Below are positions 16,817 to 26,800 of a stretch of DNA of 64,000 nt, piece by piece (within the stretch, counting starts at the first letter, position 1; each line of letters opens with the position of its first letter). The translations under genes were made by a program, and so were the position numbers. The notes beneath the pieces are model-generated. The model ran no database searches. It had not been told where the DNA came from and saw nothing but the letters and a program-made list of their open reading frames with translations. Origin of the DNA: Leeuwenhoekiella sp044542075 (GTDB lineage: Bacteria > Bacteroidota > Bacteroidia > Flavobacteriales > Flavobacteriaceae); contig NZ_JBITTU010000003.1 of assembly GCF_044542075.1 (NCBI RefSeq), positions 186,001 to 250,000 of the forward strand, written 5' to 3'.

Positions 16817-17821
16817 TTAATGATTACTGCGTACTAAAATAGATCTTGATTCTTCTAATAATTCCTTTCGTTTAGCAAGGGTTAGTGTAAGTGGTAATTG
16901 AGCTAACCCTAATATGCGTCTTAAAATTTCTGCAGCCATATATTTAAAACATAGCTGTCTATCTAAAGAGCCTTTTTCTGTGTATAAGTCAATGGCGCTA
17001 TCTATAAGAGCTTCAGGTTGTGCTGCCATCTTTAAATGGGCAAGTGTTACGCCCATTTCAAATTCTGGATCACCAAAGAAGCAAAACTCAGGATCTATAA
17101 TTTTTATACCCGCTTTAGTTTTTAACCAGCTTCCCGGGAAATAATCTCCGTGGAGCAGGGTAGTCCCATTTGCTAAATAGCGATTTCCTAATTTTTGTAA
17201 TTCTGCTTTTAAAACAGCATCGTTTTTATACGGTGCTGCGATTTCTGCAAGTCCCATTAAAACGCTATCGAGGTTTAAGCCATTATCATCTAAATATGGA
17301 TAGTTGTAAATATGCTCGTGGTTGAGTTTTCTCATCTCTACATTAGCAAGTGTTGCCTGAGTTGTAGCGGTGTTTACGGTGGTGTGCAATTGTGAAATAA
17401 ATGCAATAATTTCTTTAAGATCTTCAAGACTAAGTGAGACGCCTTCTTCATATAAAAAACTGTAGTCACGACTATCACCCAAGTCTTCTAGATTGAGCAC
17501 ATTATTTATGCGATCTACACCATTTAGAACTGGCATCATACTACTCAGACTATCTTCTAAAGCAATAAGTTCATAGAATTCTGCTTCTCGAAGTGCCCGT
17601 TTTTCTGGGGCAGGAACCTGAGGGTACTTTTCTACATAATCTCTACTTTGTTTAATGATAAAGCTGCGTTCACGCGTTTTTATACGTAGCGTGAGATTCA
17701 TATTACCTGCTCCGGGAATTTCAACTGCATTTAAAGATTCGTTTAAAAGCAACCATCCCTGCCCTTTTAAATAAGTTTCTAAAGCGCTTTTTTCTGTGGT
17801 TAAACGTGCTATGTTTTTCAA
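16817..17821 (-). CDS. APH-fold kinase resembling 5-methylthioribose kinase
   Basis: A 334-residue protein with the aminoglycoside-phosphotransferase fold. Lys57 in FIIKQ is the likely ATP lysine, LLHGDYFPGS (222-231) carries the catalytic Asp226, and DPEFCFFGDPEFEMG (243-257) carries the metal-binding Asp243. The DPEF-F-(Y/F)-G block and the LLHGD..(T/P)GS loop are closer to methylthioribose kinase (MtnK) than to antibiotic kinases. MtnK phosphorylates the 1-OH of a ribose whose 5-position carries a non-hydroxyl group. Here the natural substrate could be 5-deoxy-5-dimethylarsinoyl-ribose or 5-deoxyribose. It follows the nucleoside hydrolase by 16 bases, in the order expected for sequential steps. 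Substrate is inference. Confidence 0.78.
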   Translation of the reverse strand: MKNIARLTTEKSALETYLKGQGWLLLNESLNAVEIPGAGNMNLTLRIKTRERSFIIKQSRDYVEKYPQVPAPEKRALREAEFYELIALEDSLSSMMPVLNGVDRINNVLNLEDLGDSRDYSFLYEEGVSLSLEDLKEIIAFISQLHTTVNTATTQATLANVEMRKLNHEHIYNYPYLDDNGLNLDSVLMGLAEIAAPYKNDAVLKAELQKLGNRYLANGTTLLHGDYFPGSWLKTKAGIKIIDPEFCFFGDPEFEMGVTLAHLKMAAQPEALIDSAIDLYTEKGSLDRQLCFKYMAAEILRRILGLAQLPLTLTLAKRKELLEESRSILVRSNH

Positions 17822-17837
17822 AATATTAGATTTTCAA

Positions 17838-18764
17838 TTAATGCTTCGTCAAGCTATTCATCAGTTTTTGATGATAGTCTGAAACTACATCATAACAATA
17901 AGTAACTTTAAAACCAGGTTGGGTGTTGCAGATTAAATACTGTTTAAAATTGTGTTCTGGCGTTTCTAGAAGCATATCATTTGTATGTATCTCGAGGTGC
18001 GCATTCAACTCTTCCATAACTAGATCTTCTGGTGCTAGAAGATAATGGCTGGCTAAAACATCAAACGGATTAAAGCCTGTTTCACCTCCTGCAATCCATT
18101 GTTGTAACCACGGCTGCGATTGTTCAGAAAGCCATATGTTTCCTGTATCTTCGGTTTTTAAGGTCTCAAGATCCTTAGCGGTAAGCCATACCTTATTTGA
18201 AATTTCAAAAGGGCACAAAACAACCTTAATATTATTTTCAAACAATATTCTGAAGGCATCATTGTCTAAATCAAAATTGAGATCTGGTGCGTGATGCGAA
18301 GTAGGTTTCCCTATTTTAAAGTATGCATCTGCAGCACGCCTTCCGGCAACAAGGACTACTTCTTTTATTTGTGATTTCAATTCAGGATATAGCAATACAA
18401 GAATACCTATGTTTGTCGCCGGACCGATTGCTAAAATATGCAGCGGTTCTTTTTTTAGTGCTTCAGCAAGAGCCGCTACCGCTTCATTAGTTTTTACCTC
18501 TGCAAGATTAATTTGTTCTGCAGCACCCTTAAATACAGCAATTTTATAAGGTGCATATTCTGCAGCCATTTTTTGAGAAAGGCGGTATGCATCTTCAATC
18601 TTTGTATTGCCAAAAACAGCACTTATGCCTGTTACTTCAATATTTTCAGCTTTAAAAAGTTGTAAAACAGCATATCCATCATCTACATCACTATATCCTT
18701 CACGGTGATAGCGTTTCATTCCTACCGAAAGATCGGTGTCTATCCAAACTTTTTTCTTACTCAT
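17838..18764 (-). CDS. Nucleoside hydrolase-family protein with an insertion in the calcium motif
   Basis: A 308-residue member of the inosine/uridine-preferring nucleoside hydrolase family, which cleaves the N-glycosidic bond to release base and ribose. Typical blocks are GPATNIG (114-120), VVLVAGRR and the NFDLDNDAF segment near 163-171. The N-terminal calcium motif, normally DxDPGxDD, is stretched: DTD at 9-11 and DVDDG at 26-30 are separated by a Lys/Arg/Tyr-rich insertion of about 13 residues. The usual His-Asp before Pro near the C-terminal active site reads Phe231-Asn232. Both changes suggest an unusual substrate. Its start is one base after the ATPase stop, so it belongs to the importer operon. 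It has no signal peptide, so it acts in the cytoplasm on imported or locally made nucleoside. Confidence 0.85.
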   Translation of the reverse strand: MSKKKVWIDTDLSVGMKRYHREGYSDVDDGYAVLQLFKAENIEVTGISAVFGNTKIEDAYRLSQKMAAEYAPYKIAVFKGAAEQINLAEVKTNEAVAALAEALKKEPLHILAIGPATNIGILVLLYPELKSQIKEVVLVAGRRAADAYFKIGKPTSHHAPDLNFDLDNDAFRILFENNIKVVLCPFEISNKVWLTAKDLETLKTEDTGNIWLSEQSQPWLQQWIAGGETGFNPFDVLASHYLLAPEDLVMEELNAHLEIHTNDMLLETPEHNFKQYLICNTQPGFKVTYCYDVVSDYHQKLMNSLTKH

Positions 18765-18765
18765 C

Positions 18766-19515
18766 TTAATTATTTTTTAATTCAGAAACAGCATCTAATT
18801 GCAAGCTGTTCCAAAAGTTTATTTCATTATGTACTCCTGTGGTAGGGTCGTTTAAAAAAGCCTTTTTTGAAGGATATACATTTAGATTTCCATTTTGCAT
18901 AAAGCCAATTTTATCACCCATCAAAATCGCCTCTTTAAGGTCGTGAGTTATAAATAAAGAGGTTATGTTGTATTCTTCAGTGAGGTTTTTAAATAAGGCT
19001 TGCATACGTGTGCGGGTACCACTATCTAAACTCCCAAAGGGTTCATCAAGAAGTAGTACACTTGGGTTAATAATAATTGCCCTACCAAATGATACCCGTT
19101 GTCGCTGACCACCAGAAAGTTGATGGGGCATTTTTTTTAGTTGGTCTTGCAGCTCTAGACTTTGTGCCATTTGCTTCACTTTCATTTGAATATCTGCTTC
19201 TAAGTGTTTCTTTAACCGAAGACCAAAGGCAATATTTTCAAAAATCGTTAAATGAGGAAATAATAAATCTTCCTGATAGAGATAGACCATATTCCGCTTT
19301 TCGGCCTTAAGATCTGTAATCTCGTTTCCGTCAAGAAAAACAGAGCCTGAATCTGGTTTCACCAAACCACTTACCATTTTAAGCATAGTAGTTTTTCCGC
19401 AGCCAGACTTCCCTAAAATACTCAATGTTTTTTGACGTGAAAGTTCAAAAGACAAGGCCTCAACCACATGTTCTTTATTAAATTTTTTATTGAGATTTTT
19501 TACTTCTAAAAACAT
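18766..19515 (-). CDS. ABC transporter ATP-binding protein (YnjD-like)
   Basis: A 249-residue ATPase of an importer. I start it at the ATG at 19515, whose A is the last base of the upstream permease stop (TAATG overlap); a longer frame upstream only adds residues encoded by the permease gene. Walker A is GKSGCGKTT at 35-43, the signature LSGGQ is at 133-137 and Walker B is VLLLDEP at 153-159. The sequence resembles the YnjD/PotA type of importer ATPases and would power the two permeases encoded upstream. The stop is followed after one base by the nucleoside hydrolase gene. Confidence 0.92.
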   Translation of the reverse strand: MFLEVKNLNKKFNKEHVVEALSFELSRQKTLSILGKSGCGKTTMLKMVSGLVKPDSGSVFLDGNEITDLKAEKRNMVYLYQEDLLFPHLTIFENIAFGLRLKKHLEADIQMKVKQMAQSLELQDQLKKMPHQLSGGQRQRVSFGRAIIINPSVLLLDEPFGSLDSGTRTRMQALFKNLTEEYNITSLFITHDLKEAILMGDKIGFMQNGNLNVYPSKKAFLNDPTTGVHNEINFWNSLQLDAVSELKNN

Positions 19516-20288
19516 TAGGCAACTTTTTTGAATACATATTTCTTGTTGATGTACAAGAGTAAAACAGGAGGAAAAATTAATAGGCAGCAACTTAATGCCC
19601 CATAAAAATAATTAGCCTCTTTAATAAACATAAATACCTTAATAGTAAGCGTTTGCACTTTACCAACTCCTATAATTGATGTAAGGCCGTACTCAAACCA
19701 CGATATTAAAAAAGTCTGAAAAAAACAGACTAGTAAAAGTCCTTTTGCTAGCGGAAATAATACTTTAGTGTATGCATTAAATGTATTACCGCCTAATGTA
19801 GCCACAAGGTTTTCAAAACTTTTAATACGATCATTCCAGAAACTACTGAAAAAGATCATAGCGTACGGGAAGCTTATTAGGAATTGGGCGACAATCACAC
19901 CAGTGACATTGCCAAATAAGCCTAGTTTTAAAAAGAAATAACTTAGACAAGCAGCAAAAACTACGGGAGCTAGAATGTAAGGAAAGTAAGCCAGGAGATT
20001 GAGAATGCGTTTCTTAGGATGATAGTAGACAATTTTACTTATAAAAAAACCAGATAGGGTAGAAACTATAGCAACTGCAAGTGAAATCACAGTAGATACC
20101 AGAAAACTTTGCAGTAAACCAGTTTCTGAACTAATAATTGTCTCCCAATTACGCAACCCGAAATATTGCGGTAATACTTCTGGAAAATACCAATCACCCG
20201 AAAGACTTAGTAGGATGAGATATACAAACGGAAATAGTACCAGTAGTACGAGTATGGGTAATACAAAAGCGCGCCAGGTGTTATACAT
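19515..20288 (-). CDS. ABC transporter permease 2 (YnjC C-half-like)
   Basis: A 257-residue inner-membrane permease. I choose ATG 20288, which overlaps the stop of permease 1 by eight bases; a longer frame to 20339 would add 17 residues without membrane character. Six hydrophobic segments are visible, and the EAA-like loop for the ATPase is FENLVATLGGNTFNAYTKVLFPLAKG. In Escherichia coli YnjC is one long permease; here the two halves are separate genes. It pairs with permease 1 and the ATPase. Confidence 0.88.
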   Translation of the reverse strand: MYNTWRAFVLPILVLLVLFPFVYLILLSLSGDWYFPEVLPQYFGLRNWETIISSETGLLQSFLVSTVISLAVAIVSTLSGFFISKIVYYHPKKRILNLLAYFPYILAPVVFAACLSYFFLKLGLFGNVTGVIVAQFLISFPYAMIFFSSFWNDRIKSFENLVATLGGNTFNAYTKVLFPLAKGLLLVCFFQTFLISWFEYGLTSIIGVGKVQTLTIKVFMFIKEANYFYGALSCCLLIFPPVLLLYINKKYVFKKVA

Positions 20289-21156
20289 ACTGTTCTTTTT
20301 TGCGGGGTAGAAACAAGAAAACGGCTGCAATTGCAACAATCACAGTATACATCACAGCAACTACGTAGCCCTCGGGAATTTTATCGAGATCATATTGTTT
20401 AAGTTCTCGTATAACCAAAACTGAAAGCATCTGTGGCGACTCTTGTCCTAAAATTAAGGGCACTTCGTAAGAACCTAACAAAAACACAAAATAAAGTGTA
20501 ATAAGTATACGCGTTTTCTTTAAAAGTATAGGGAGAACAACTCTGTTGCGTACCTGGCGCATACTGGCTCCCATTGAAAAAGCAAGTACCGATAGTTCTT
20601 CAACACGTTCATTTTTGTATACGTTGAGAAAAAGCAAAGTGAAAAAGGGAATAATCATCGTTAAAAATGCCAGAATTATCCCAAATGCTAGGTTGTCATT
20701 TACTAAATCAGGAAAATCACTCGATTGCTCGATCCACCCTGCAGCAAAACTTATACGAGCAAAAAAACCTCCCTTAGCTAACAATTGTATTATAAAAAAT
20801 GCAGTTGCAAGTCCCGGAATAGCAAGTGGCATATAAACCATCATCAACACAAACTTGTTTTTAAGTGCGTTCTTAAATTTTAGCGTTAACCATAAAGCAA
20901 TAACTACAGATAAAAAAACTGCTATTGCAGCAATAGCTGTACTATATCCTAAAGATTCAAAGAAAGTTCCGGTTTTAAAAACAGTACTCCAGAAGCGTGT
21001 TGTAAAACCGGTACTCATTACACCTACTATTCCAAAACTATAGAGAAGCGCATATATAAATGCCGCCGCAAATGGGATGACCCCAATGGCAATAAATAAT
21101 AAAAGACCTATACCTCGGGTTTTATTTTTCAATAACGGCTGTTCTAAAATCTTCAT
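20281..21156 (-). CDS. ABC transporter permease 1 (YnjC N-half-like)
   Basis: A 291-residue permease with about six membrane segments (first near 16-40) and an EAA-type loop VEELSVLAFSMGASMRQVRNRVVLPILLKK near its middle-to-end (contacts the ATPase). Its start at 21156 overlaps the end of the binding-protein gene by 35 bases, and its stop overlaps the next permease by eight, which indicates translational coupling. With permease 2 it forms the membrane channel. The family belongs to the spermidine/iron/thiamine-type importers (type I), and the substrate cannot be read from the permease. Confidence 0.88.
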   Translation of the reverse strand: MKILEQPLLKNKTRGIGLLLFIAIGVIPFAAAFIYALLYSFGIVGVMSTGFTTRFWSTVFKTGTFFESLGYSTAIAAIAVFLSVVIALWLTLKFKNALKNKFVLMMVYMPLAIPGLATAFFIIQLLAKGGFFARISFAAGWIEQSSDFPDLVNDNLAFGIILAFLTMIIPFFTLLFLNVYKNERVEELSVLAFSMGASMRQVRNRVVLPILLKKTRILITLYFVFLLGSYEVPLILGQESPQMLSVLVIRELKQYDLDKIPEGYVVAVMYTVIVAIAAVFLFLPRKKEQYV

Positions 21157-22345
21157 AAAGTTTAATCATATATTCGGGTGCAGGCTCTGCTATGGCGTGA
21201 TCTTCTAATTCTTGCATTGATGGGCCGTATTTACGCTTTCCATTTTTTGCATGTACTTCTAGCCATTCTTCGGGTAATCGATCTAATTCAAGAACCATAT
21301 TTGAATTCATTCCTGCAGGGTCTGCTTTTTTAAGTTGAGCTTCTGGCGAAATTAGAAAGTTTATCACCTGCATAGCTGCTGCCTTTTGAGGTGCATTTTG
21401 TAAAATACCCAGATAGTTTGCGTTTTTTATGGTACCATTATCCCAAGCGTATCCTTTGACACTTTTAGGAAATAAACCGGTGCGTACATTTTCTTCAATA
21501 CCACCTTCACCATAACCATACGCGATTTTTATTTCACCATTGGCAAAAAGCTGTTTCATTTTAGTTTGTTCTTTCGGAAAGGTTTCTCCTTTCTTCCAGA
21601 AGTACTTTTTATTACGGTTTATATATTCCCAAAGTTGTGTTGAAAGTGTATCGTATTTTTCTTGATCAAAGGGCCCATCAAGGCTAGAAGGGCCACCTCC
21701 CAATTCTGCCATAAAAGCTTTCAAAAGAGTCATCCCCGTAAAATCATTTGAGATGGTAAAACTCTCCTTGTTCTCTTTTAGAAAAACTTCAAGATCACGC
21801 AGGTTTCTGGGAGGATTGGGTACCTGTACCGTATCTGTAACCATCGCAAACTGACTGATGCTCCAGGGACATTCCATATAATTTATAGGCTGTTGAAAAT
21901 CTGTACTTATAAAAGGATCTTCAAAATCTATAAATTTAGAATTCGGAAGTTTTTCTACAAAAGGTCCCCAAAGCCCATCTAACTTGCGTAACTGAAAAAA
22001 CGTTTCTCCATTAATCCAGACCATATCTACCTGACTATCTTTAATATCGGCTTGTTTTTCACCCATAACAAGTTGTACAATCTCAGGACCCTGCCCACCA
22101 CTTATTTGCAGTGTAATACCATAACGTTCTTTAACAGTAGGAATAACATAGTTATTTATGTAATCGTTAATAACAGGGCTGCCCTGCCACATCATAAAAT
22201 TAACCGTCTTTCCGGCTGTAGAATCGGTGATGGTTTCCCAATCTGCGGATTTAAGATTGAGTTCATTTTTTTTATTTTCAGAACCACAACTTATAGCAAT
22301 TAAAATAAGGAGTAGTATGAGCTTGTATTTTATGAGTCTAAACAT
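21122..22345 (-). CDS. ABC importer substrate-binding lipoprotein (YnjB-like)
   Basis: A 407-residue extracellular solute-binding protein with a lipobox ending at Cys20 (IAISC), so it is anchored in the inner membrane facing the periplasm. Blocks such as DMVWINGETFFQLR, LWGPFVEKLPN, CPWSISQFAM and PPRNLRDLEVFL resemble the YnjB family (COG4134), a branch near thiamine- and iron-binding proteins. No YnjB member that I know of has a proven ligand. It lies 50 bases after susD, linking outer- and inner-membrane steps, and overlaps the first permease gene by 35 bases. Confidence 0.88.
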   Translation of the reverse strand: MFRLIKYKLILLLILIAISCGSENKKNELNLKSADWETITDSTAGKTVNFMMWQGSPVINDYINNYVIPTVKERYGITLQISGGQGPEIVQLVMGEKQADIKDSQVDMVWINGETFFQLRKLDGLWGPFVEKLPNSKFIDFEDPFISTDFQQPINYMECPWSISQFAMVTDTVQVPNPPRNLRDLEVFLKENKESFTISNDFTGMTLLKAFMAELGGGPSSLDGPFDQEKYDTLSTQLWEYINRNKKYFWKKGETFPKEQTKMKQLFANGEIKIAYGYGEGGIEENVRTGLFPKSVKGYAWDNGTIKNANYLGILQNAPQKAAAMQVINFLISPEAQLKKADPAGMNSNMVLELDRLPEEWLEVHAKNGKRKYGPSMQELEDHAIAEPAPEYMIKLYEDFRTAVIEK

Positions 22346-22395
22346 TTTAAATTATTAGTTTTAAGATAGTGCATCAGTTTACAACAACACGGCCT

Positions 22396-23844
22396 TTAAT
22401 CTTTTTCCCACCAGTTTTTACTGTTGATATTGTCACCACCTATACGAGCGGCTGCCGCTTCATAATTTTCTTTATTAGCTGCTTGTTCAGATTCAGGATA
22501 CAAATATCGTACGGGATAATTATCATCATTAAAATTATCTGGGCCCGGAGTTAATGCGGGGATTCCCGTGCGGCGTATATTAAACCACGCTTCGTGACCC
22601 ACCATAAAGAGGCTTAACCATTTTTGAGTTAAGATTTTAGTTAGGTTTTGATCTGTTGTACCATTTAAAGCAATTGCGCTACGCGAAAAATAATCTGCCG
22701 GTACGGTGACATTATAATATTCAAAATGAGCCCGTATTGCATTTTGATAAAATGTTTGAGAAGTACCTGTTATGTAACCGCGTTCTGCAGCTTCTGCTAA
22801 GGCAAATTGCACTTCAGAATACAACATAATTTGAGCATCTACTCCGTCTGGAGCTGCTCTAAATCTATCTGACATTAATGATAAGTCATTAAGTACAATA
22901 CCACGTTCACTAATAGTTTGAGTGCTCAACCCGTTAGGTAATCCTTTAAATTGTGGAGTTCCCGCAGTCACACTTTCTGGAGTAGGATTAAAGAAAACCG
23001 AAATTCTAGGATCATCCCAGCTCTTAAGCACGTCTTCAACCGTTTTACTCATTTTTAAGCCTTGATAAATACCTGTAGAGGCGCTAAATAGCGGAAATTG
23101 ATTAGGTGCGGTTCCTAGATACGGTAATACTGCATTATCTGTATTTGATTGCATAAGCATACCGCTATTTGCAAGCTGTTGAAGTTTAGAAAAATCTGTA
23201 AGTCTTTTGCTTATACGCATTTGATAGCGTACTTGTAGTGAGTTTCCAAAACGAATCCATTTGTTGAGGTCATTGCCAAACATAATGTCGCCTTTAATAC
23301 TTTCGCTTGTGTTTTGAAGTTGTAAAACTGCAGCTTCTAAGCGTACTAAAATTCCGTTTTGTGGATCTGTATAAATACTTTCCTGAGTATCGTAAATAGG
23401 AGTGAAGTTTAGTGATTCAAACTGTAAGGCTTGAGTATACGGTACATCGCCCCAAAGGTCTGTAAGCTGAGAATACAAATAACCGCTTAAAATTTCTGCT
23501 ACGCCATCATAAGCATCATTATAACCAGGTAAACTTTTCATAGACTCAAGGTCTGTAAGTAAGCCGAAAATTAAATTCCAGTATCCGCTATTACCGCCTA
23601 GTTCGTAGCGGTCTATGCGTTCAAACTCAACATCTGCATTAAACTGTACTAAGTAATTGTTAAGTCGTAAGCCTTGATTGTAGGTGTTTTCATTAATTTC
23701 TGTTGCGATTACATTAGTCAATAAAAATTCAGGACTTACTTCCTGAGGTGAATTCGGGTTATCATTTATAGTGTCAAAATCATTTGTACAGCCCGTTAAA
23801 TAAAGGGAGAACAAGGTGACAATAAGTAGTTTTATATTTTTCAT
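22396..23844 (-). CDS. SusD/RagB-like outer-membrane lipoprotein (SusD-like_2 type)
   Basis: A 482-residue lipoprotein whose signal ends in LTGC (Cys19). The early motif NDNPNSPQEVSPEFLLTNV and the late MVGHEAWFNIRRTGIPAL are typical of the SusD-like_2 branch. It acts as the surface lid on the SusC channel and captures ligand. It follows susC after ten bases. Most Sus pairs in Bacteroidota take up glycans, but others carry peptides or small ligands; here no glycoside hydrolase is linked, only an ABC importer and nucleoside/arsenic enzymes. Confidence 0.95.
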   Translation of the reverse strand: MKNIKLLIVTLFSLYLTGCTNDFDTINDNPNSPQEVSPEFLLTNVIATEINENTYNQGLRLNNYLVQFNADVEFERIDRYELGGNSGYWNLIFGLLTDLESMKSLPGYNDAYDGVAEILSGYLYSQLTDLWGDVPYTQALQFESLNFTPIYDTQESIYTDPQNGILVRLEAAVLQLQNTSESIKGDIMFGNDLNKWIRFGNSLQVRYQMRISKRLTDFSKLQQLANSGMLMQSNTDNAVLPYLGTAPNQFPLFSASTGIYQGLKMSKTVEDVLKSWDDPRISVFFNPTPESVTAGTPQFKGLPNGLSTQTISERGIVLNDLSLMSDRFRAAPDGVDAQIMLYSEVQFALAEAAERGYITGTSQTFYQNAIRAHFEYYNVTVPADYFSRSAIALNGTTDQNLTKILTQKWLSLFMVGHEAWFNIRRTGIPALTPGPDNFNDDNYPVRYLYPESEQAANKENYEAAAARIGGDNINSKNWWEKD

Positions 23845-23854
23845 TTTGAGTTTC

Positions 23855-26800
23855 TTAAAAATTTGTTTTTAGGCTTACACCAAAGCTTCGTGTAGAAGGA
23901 TAAGAGAAATCATCTACGCCATAAACGATATTGCGTTCTTGAAAGGCATTCAATTCAGGGTCAAAATGTGGGTTTTCGGTAAATAGTAATAAGTTGCTAC
24001 CTACTACTCCTATTTTTAAATTCTCAACGCCTATAGATTCTGCTGTAGTTTTAGAAAAAGTATAATAAATACTTACCTGTCTTAATTTTAAATAGGAAGC
24101 ATCGTATAAAGCACTAGCCTCATTACCACGATCATAAAATGCATTATTAAATGTACTTGCAGCTACAGCAGTTGTATTAGGTACATATTGAGGATTCTCT
24201 GTTGTGCCTACATTTACCACACCGTCGCCTATAACCCCATTGCCATCTACAAACTGTGTAGTAGCTGAGCCTCCTTCTCGACCTAAAAGTGTTTCTTTTA
24301 AAACTCCTGAAGTACTACCCAATGCCTTTGTACGGGATACAATAGTACCACCCTGACGCCAGTCGAATAAAACAGTAAAATCAAAATTTTTGTATTTAAA
24401 ATTATTACTGAATCCCAGAGTAAAATCGGGATTATAGTTTCCTAAAAGGCGCAGATTTCCGTCTTGTATAGGAAGTCCGTTTGCACCATATAAGTTTTTA
24501 CCGTCAACCTGTACAAAACCAGTACCGTACATATCTCCCACGCGACCATTTTCTTTAGCGATATAAAAAACCGTATTAGATCCTCCGCCACCATTAAAAA
24601 CACTTGCTGTAGCAGTTACAAATTGATCTACTCCCTGCGGAAGTTCTGTAACAACACTTCTGAAAGTGCTAAAATTTACAGAAGTATTCCATTGAAAATC
24701 TGTGGTTTTTATAGGAGATGCACTAAGCATCATTTCCAGACCTCGGGTTCTTATTTTTCCGCCATTTTCATTAAAACTGGCAAAACCACTAGAATTAGAA
24801 ACTGGTCTTGAGATAATCTGATCTTTACTAATGTTTTGATAAACCGAAGCGTCAAACTGAATTCTTCCTTTTAAAAACCAGGCTTCCATACCGGCTTCGT
24901 ATGCGTCTAGACGTTCTGGTTTTAAGTTTGTATTCTTAAGAACGTTCTCGTTAGTAACCTTAAAGTTTGAACCGTAGTTGCCATTAAACTGAAACGTTTG
25001 TGCGTTTTGAAATGGGTCTGTGTCATTTCCTACAGATGCTGCACTAAATCTAAATTTTAAAAAAGAAATAGCTTCTGGCAATTCAAAACTGTTTGAAGCT
25101 ACATAGCTAAAACCGGCAGAATAATATCCAAAAGAATTATTTTCCTCCGGTAGAGTGCTACTCCAATCGTTACGGTATGTAAGATCTATATATAATTGAT
25201 TTTCGTAAGAAACATTAGCAAAACCATAAATACTGTTTATACGCTTGTTGAAATTTTCACTGTTTCCCTTAAGAGGGGCGCGTGAGTTAGCCAAAGTATA
25301 AATAGAAGGCAATGCAAGTTGTGAAGCTTCCGCGTACGCGTAATGAATTTTTTGATCAAAACGGTTTGCACCTGCAGAAACATTATAATTCCAGCTGTCT
25401 GTAATTTGATCTTTGTACGAAAGAAGAAAGTCTGTATTGATCTCTGTAAACCGAATATTATCTTCTCTATAAGATCCAAAAGGATTTGCATTAGTACTTA
25501 CAGCTCTTCTAAACTCTCTGTTTTCGTTATAGTTATCAATACCCGTACGTACTTTTAAATTGAGTTTATCTGAAAAAGCGTAGGTAGCAGAAACATTACC
25601 TAGCAATCTGTTTTTGATAAAGCTGTTTGTATTCTCGTTAAGCGTTAGATAAGGGTTTGTTAACCACAAGTAGTTAATGTCAAAATGTTGACGTCCTACC
25701 TGACCCGCTTGCCAATAATTTTTTAAAGCGCCTATATCTGTCTGGCGTCCCGTCCAGTTAAATCCGTAGAGTACATTCTCATACCCATAACCCAGATTGG
25801 GGCGGTTTCCGCTACGTGTGTTTATGTAATTTACAAATGTGTTTACAGTAAGTTTGTCTGTTAGTTTTTGATCGAGACTTACAGCAAGGCCATCACGTTT
25901 TAAGTCTGTATTAGGCAGAATCCCTTCATTACGCAAATTGCTGTACGATAAACGAGCGCTGCCAGAGTCACCAGTATTGCTTATTGCAATGTTATTTTGA
26001 TAGGTCATTCCTGTCCTAAAAAAATCTCTAACATTATCTGGTCTTGAAACCCACGGAGTAGGAGTGATGTCTGTAAAACTTCCGTCTGCAAAAGTACGAG
26101 CCAGTACATCGCCACCGCGTACGGGATTACCGTTTATATCTACTGAGGGGCTGTCAAACTGTGGTATTAAGAGTCCTGCGTCTAATCTTGGCCCATAGCT
26201 ACTTATACCACCGTCACTTATTCCCGCACCTACACCGTTTACAAAAGCATATTGCCCGTTAGAACCTACGCCATATTGATTTTGATAATCGGGAAGGGTG
26301 AGTAAGGTTTCGATTGTAAAATTACTGTTTATGCTTACGCCAAAACCTTTAGCTCTGTCGCCTCGTTTTGTTGTGATAAGAACAACGCCATTTGCAGCAC
26401 GCGCCCCATAAAGTGCAGCAGAACCTGCTCCTTTTAAAATAGAGATAGATGCAATATCATCTGAACTTAGTTCAGAACTTCCATTACCAAAATCAACTTC
26501 TTGCAATGCGCCATTGTTTACTAAATCACTAGTGATTTGCTCGTTACTAATAGGAACACCATCAACTACAAAAAGAGGTTGATTGCTTCCGCTTAACGAA
26601 TTTTCACCACGTATAATTATACGGGAAGAAGAACCCACACCACTAGAGCCATTTGTTATTTGTACACCCGCAACTTGCCCTGCAAGACTGTTAACCAGGT
26701 TTGTCTGAGAGACGGTTGTTAGCTGATCTGCACTTACTGTTGAAACTGCAGAAACTAGAGCTTGCCGTTCTTTCTCGATTCCTAAGGCTGTAATGACAAT

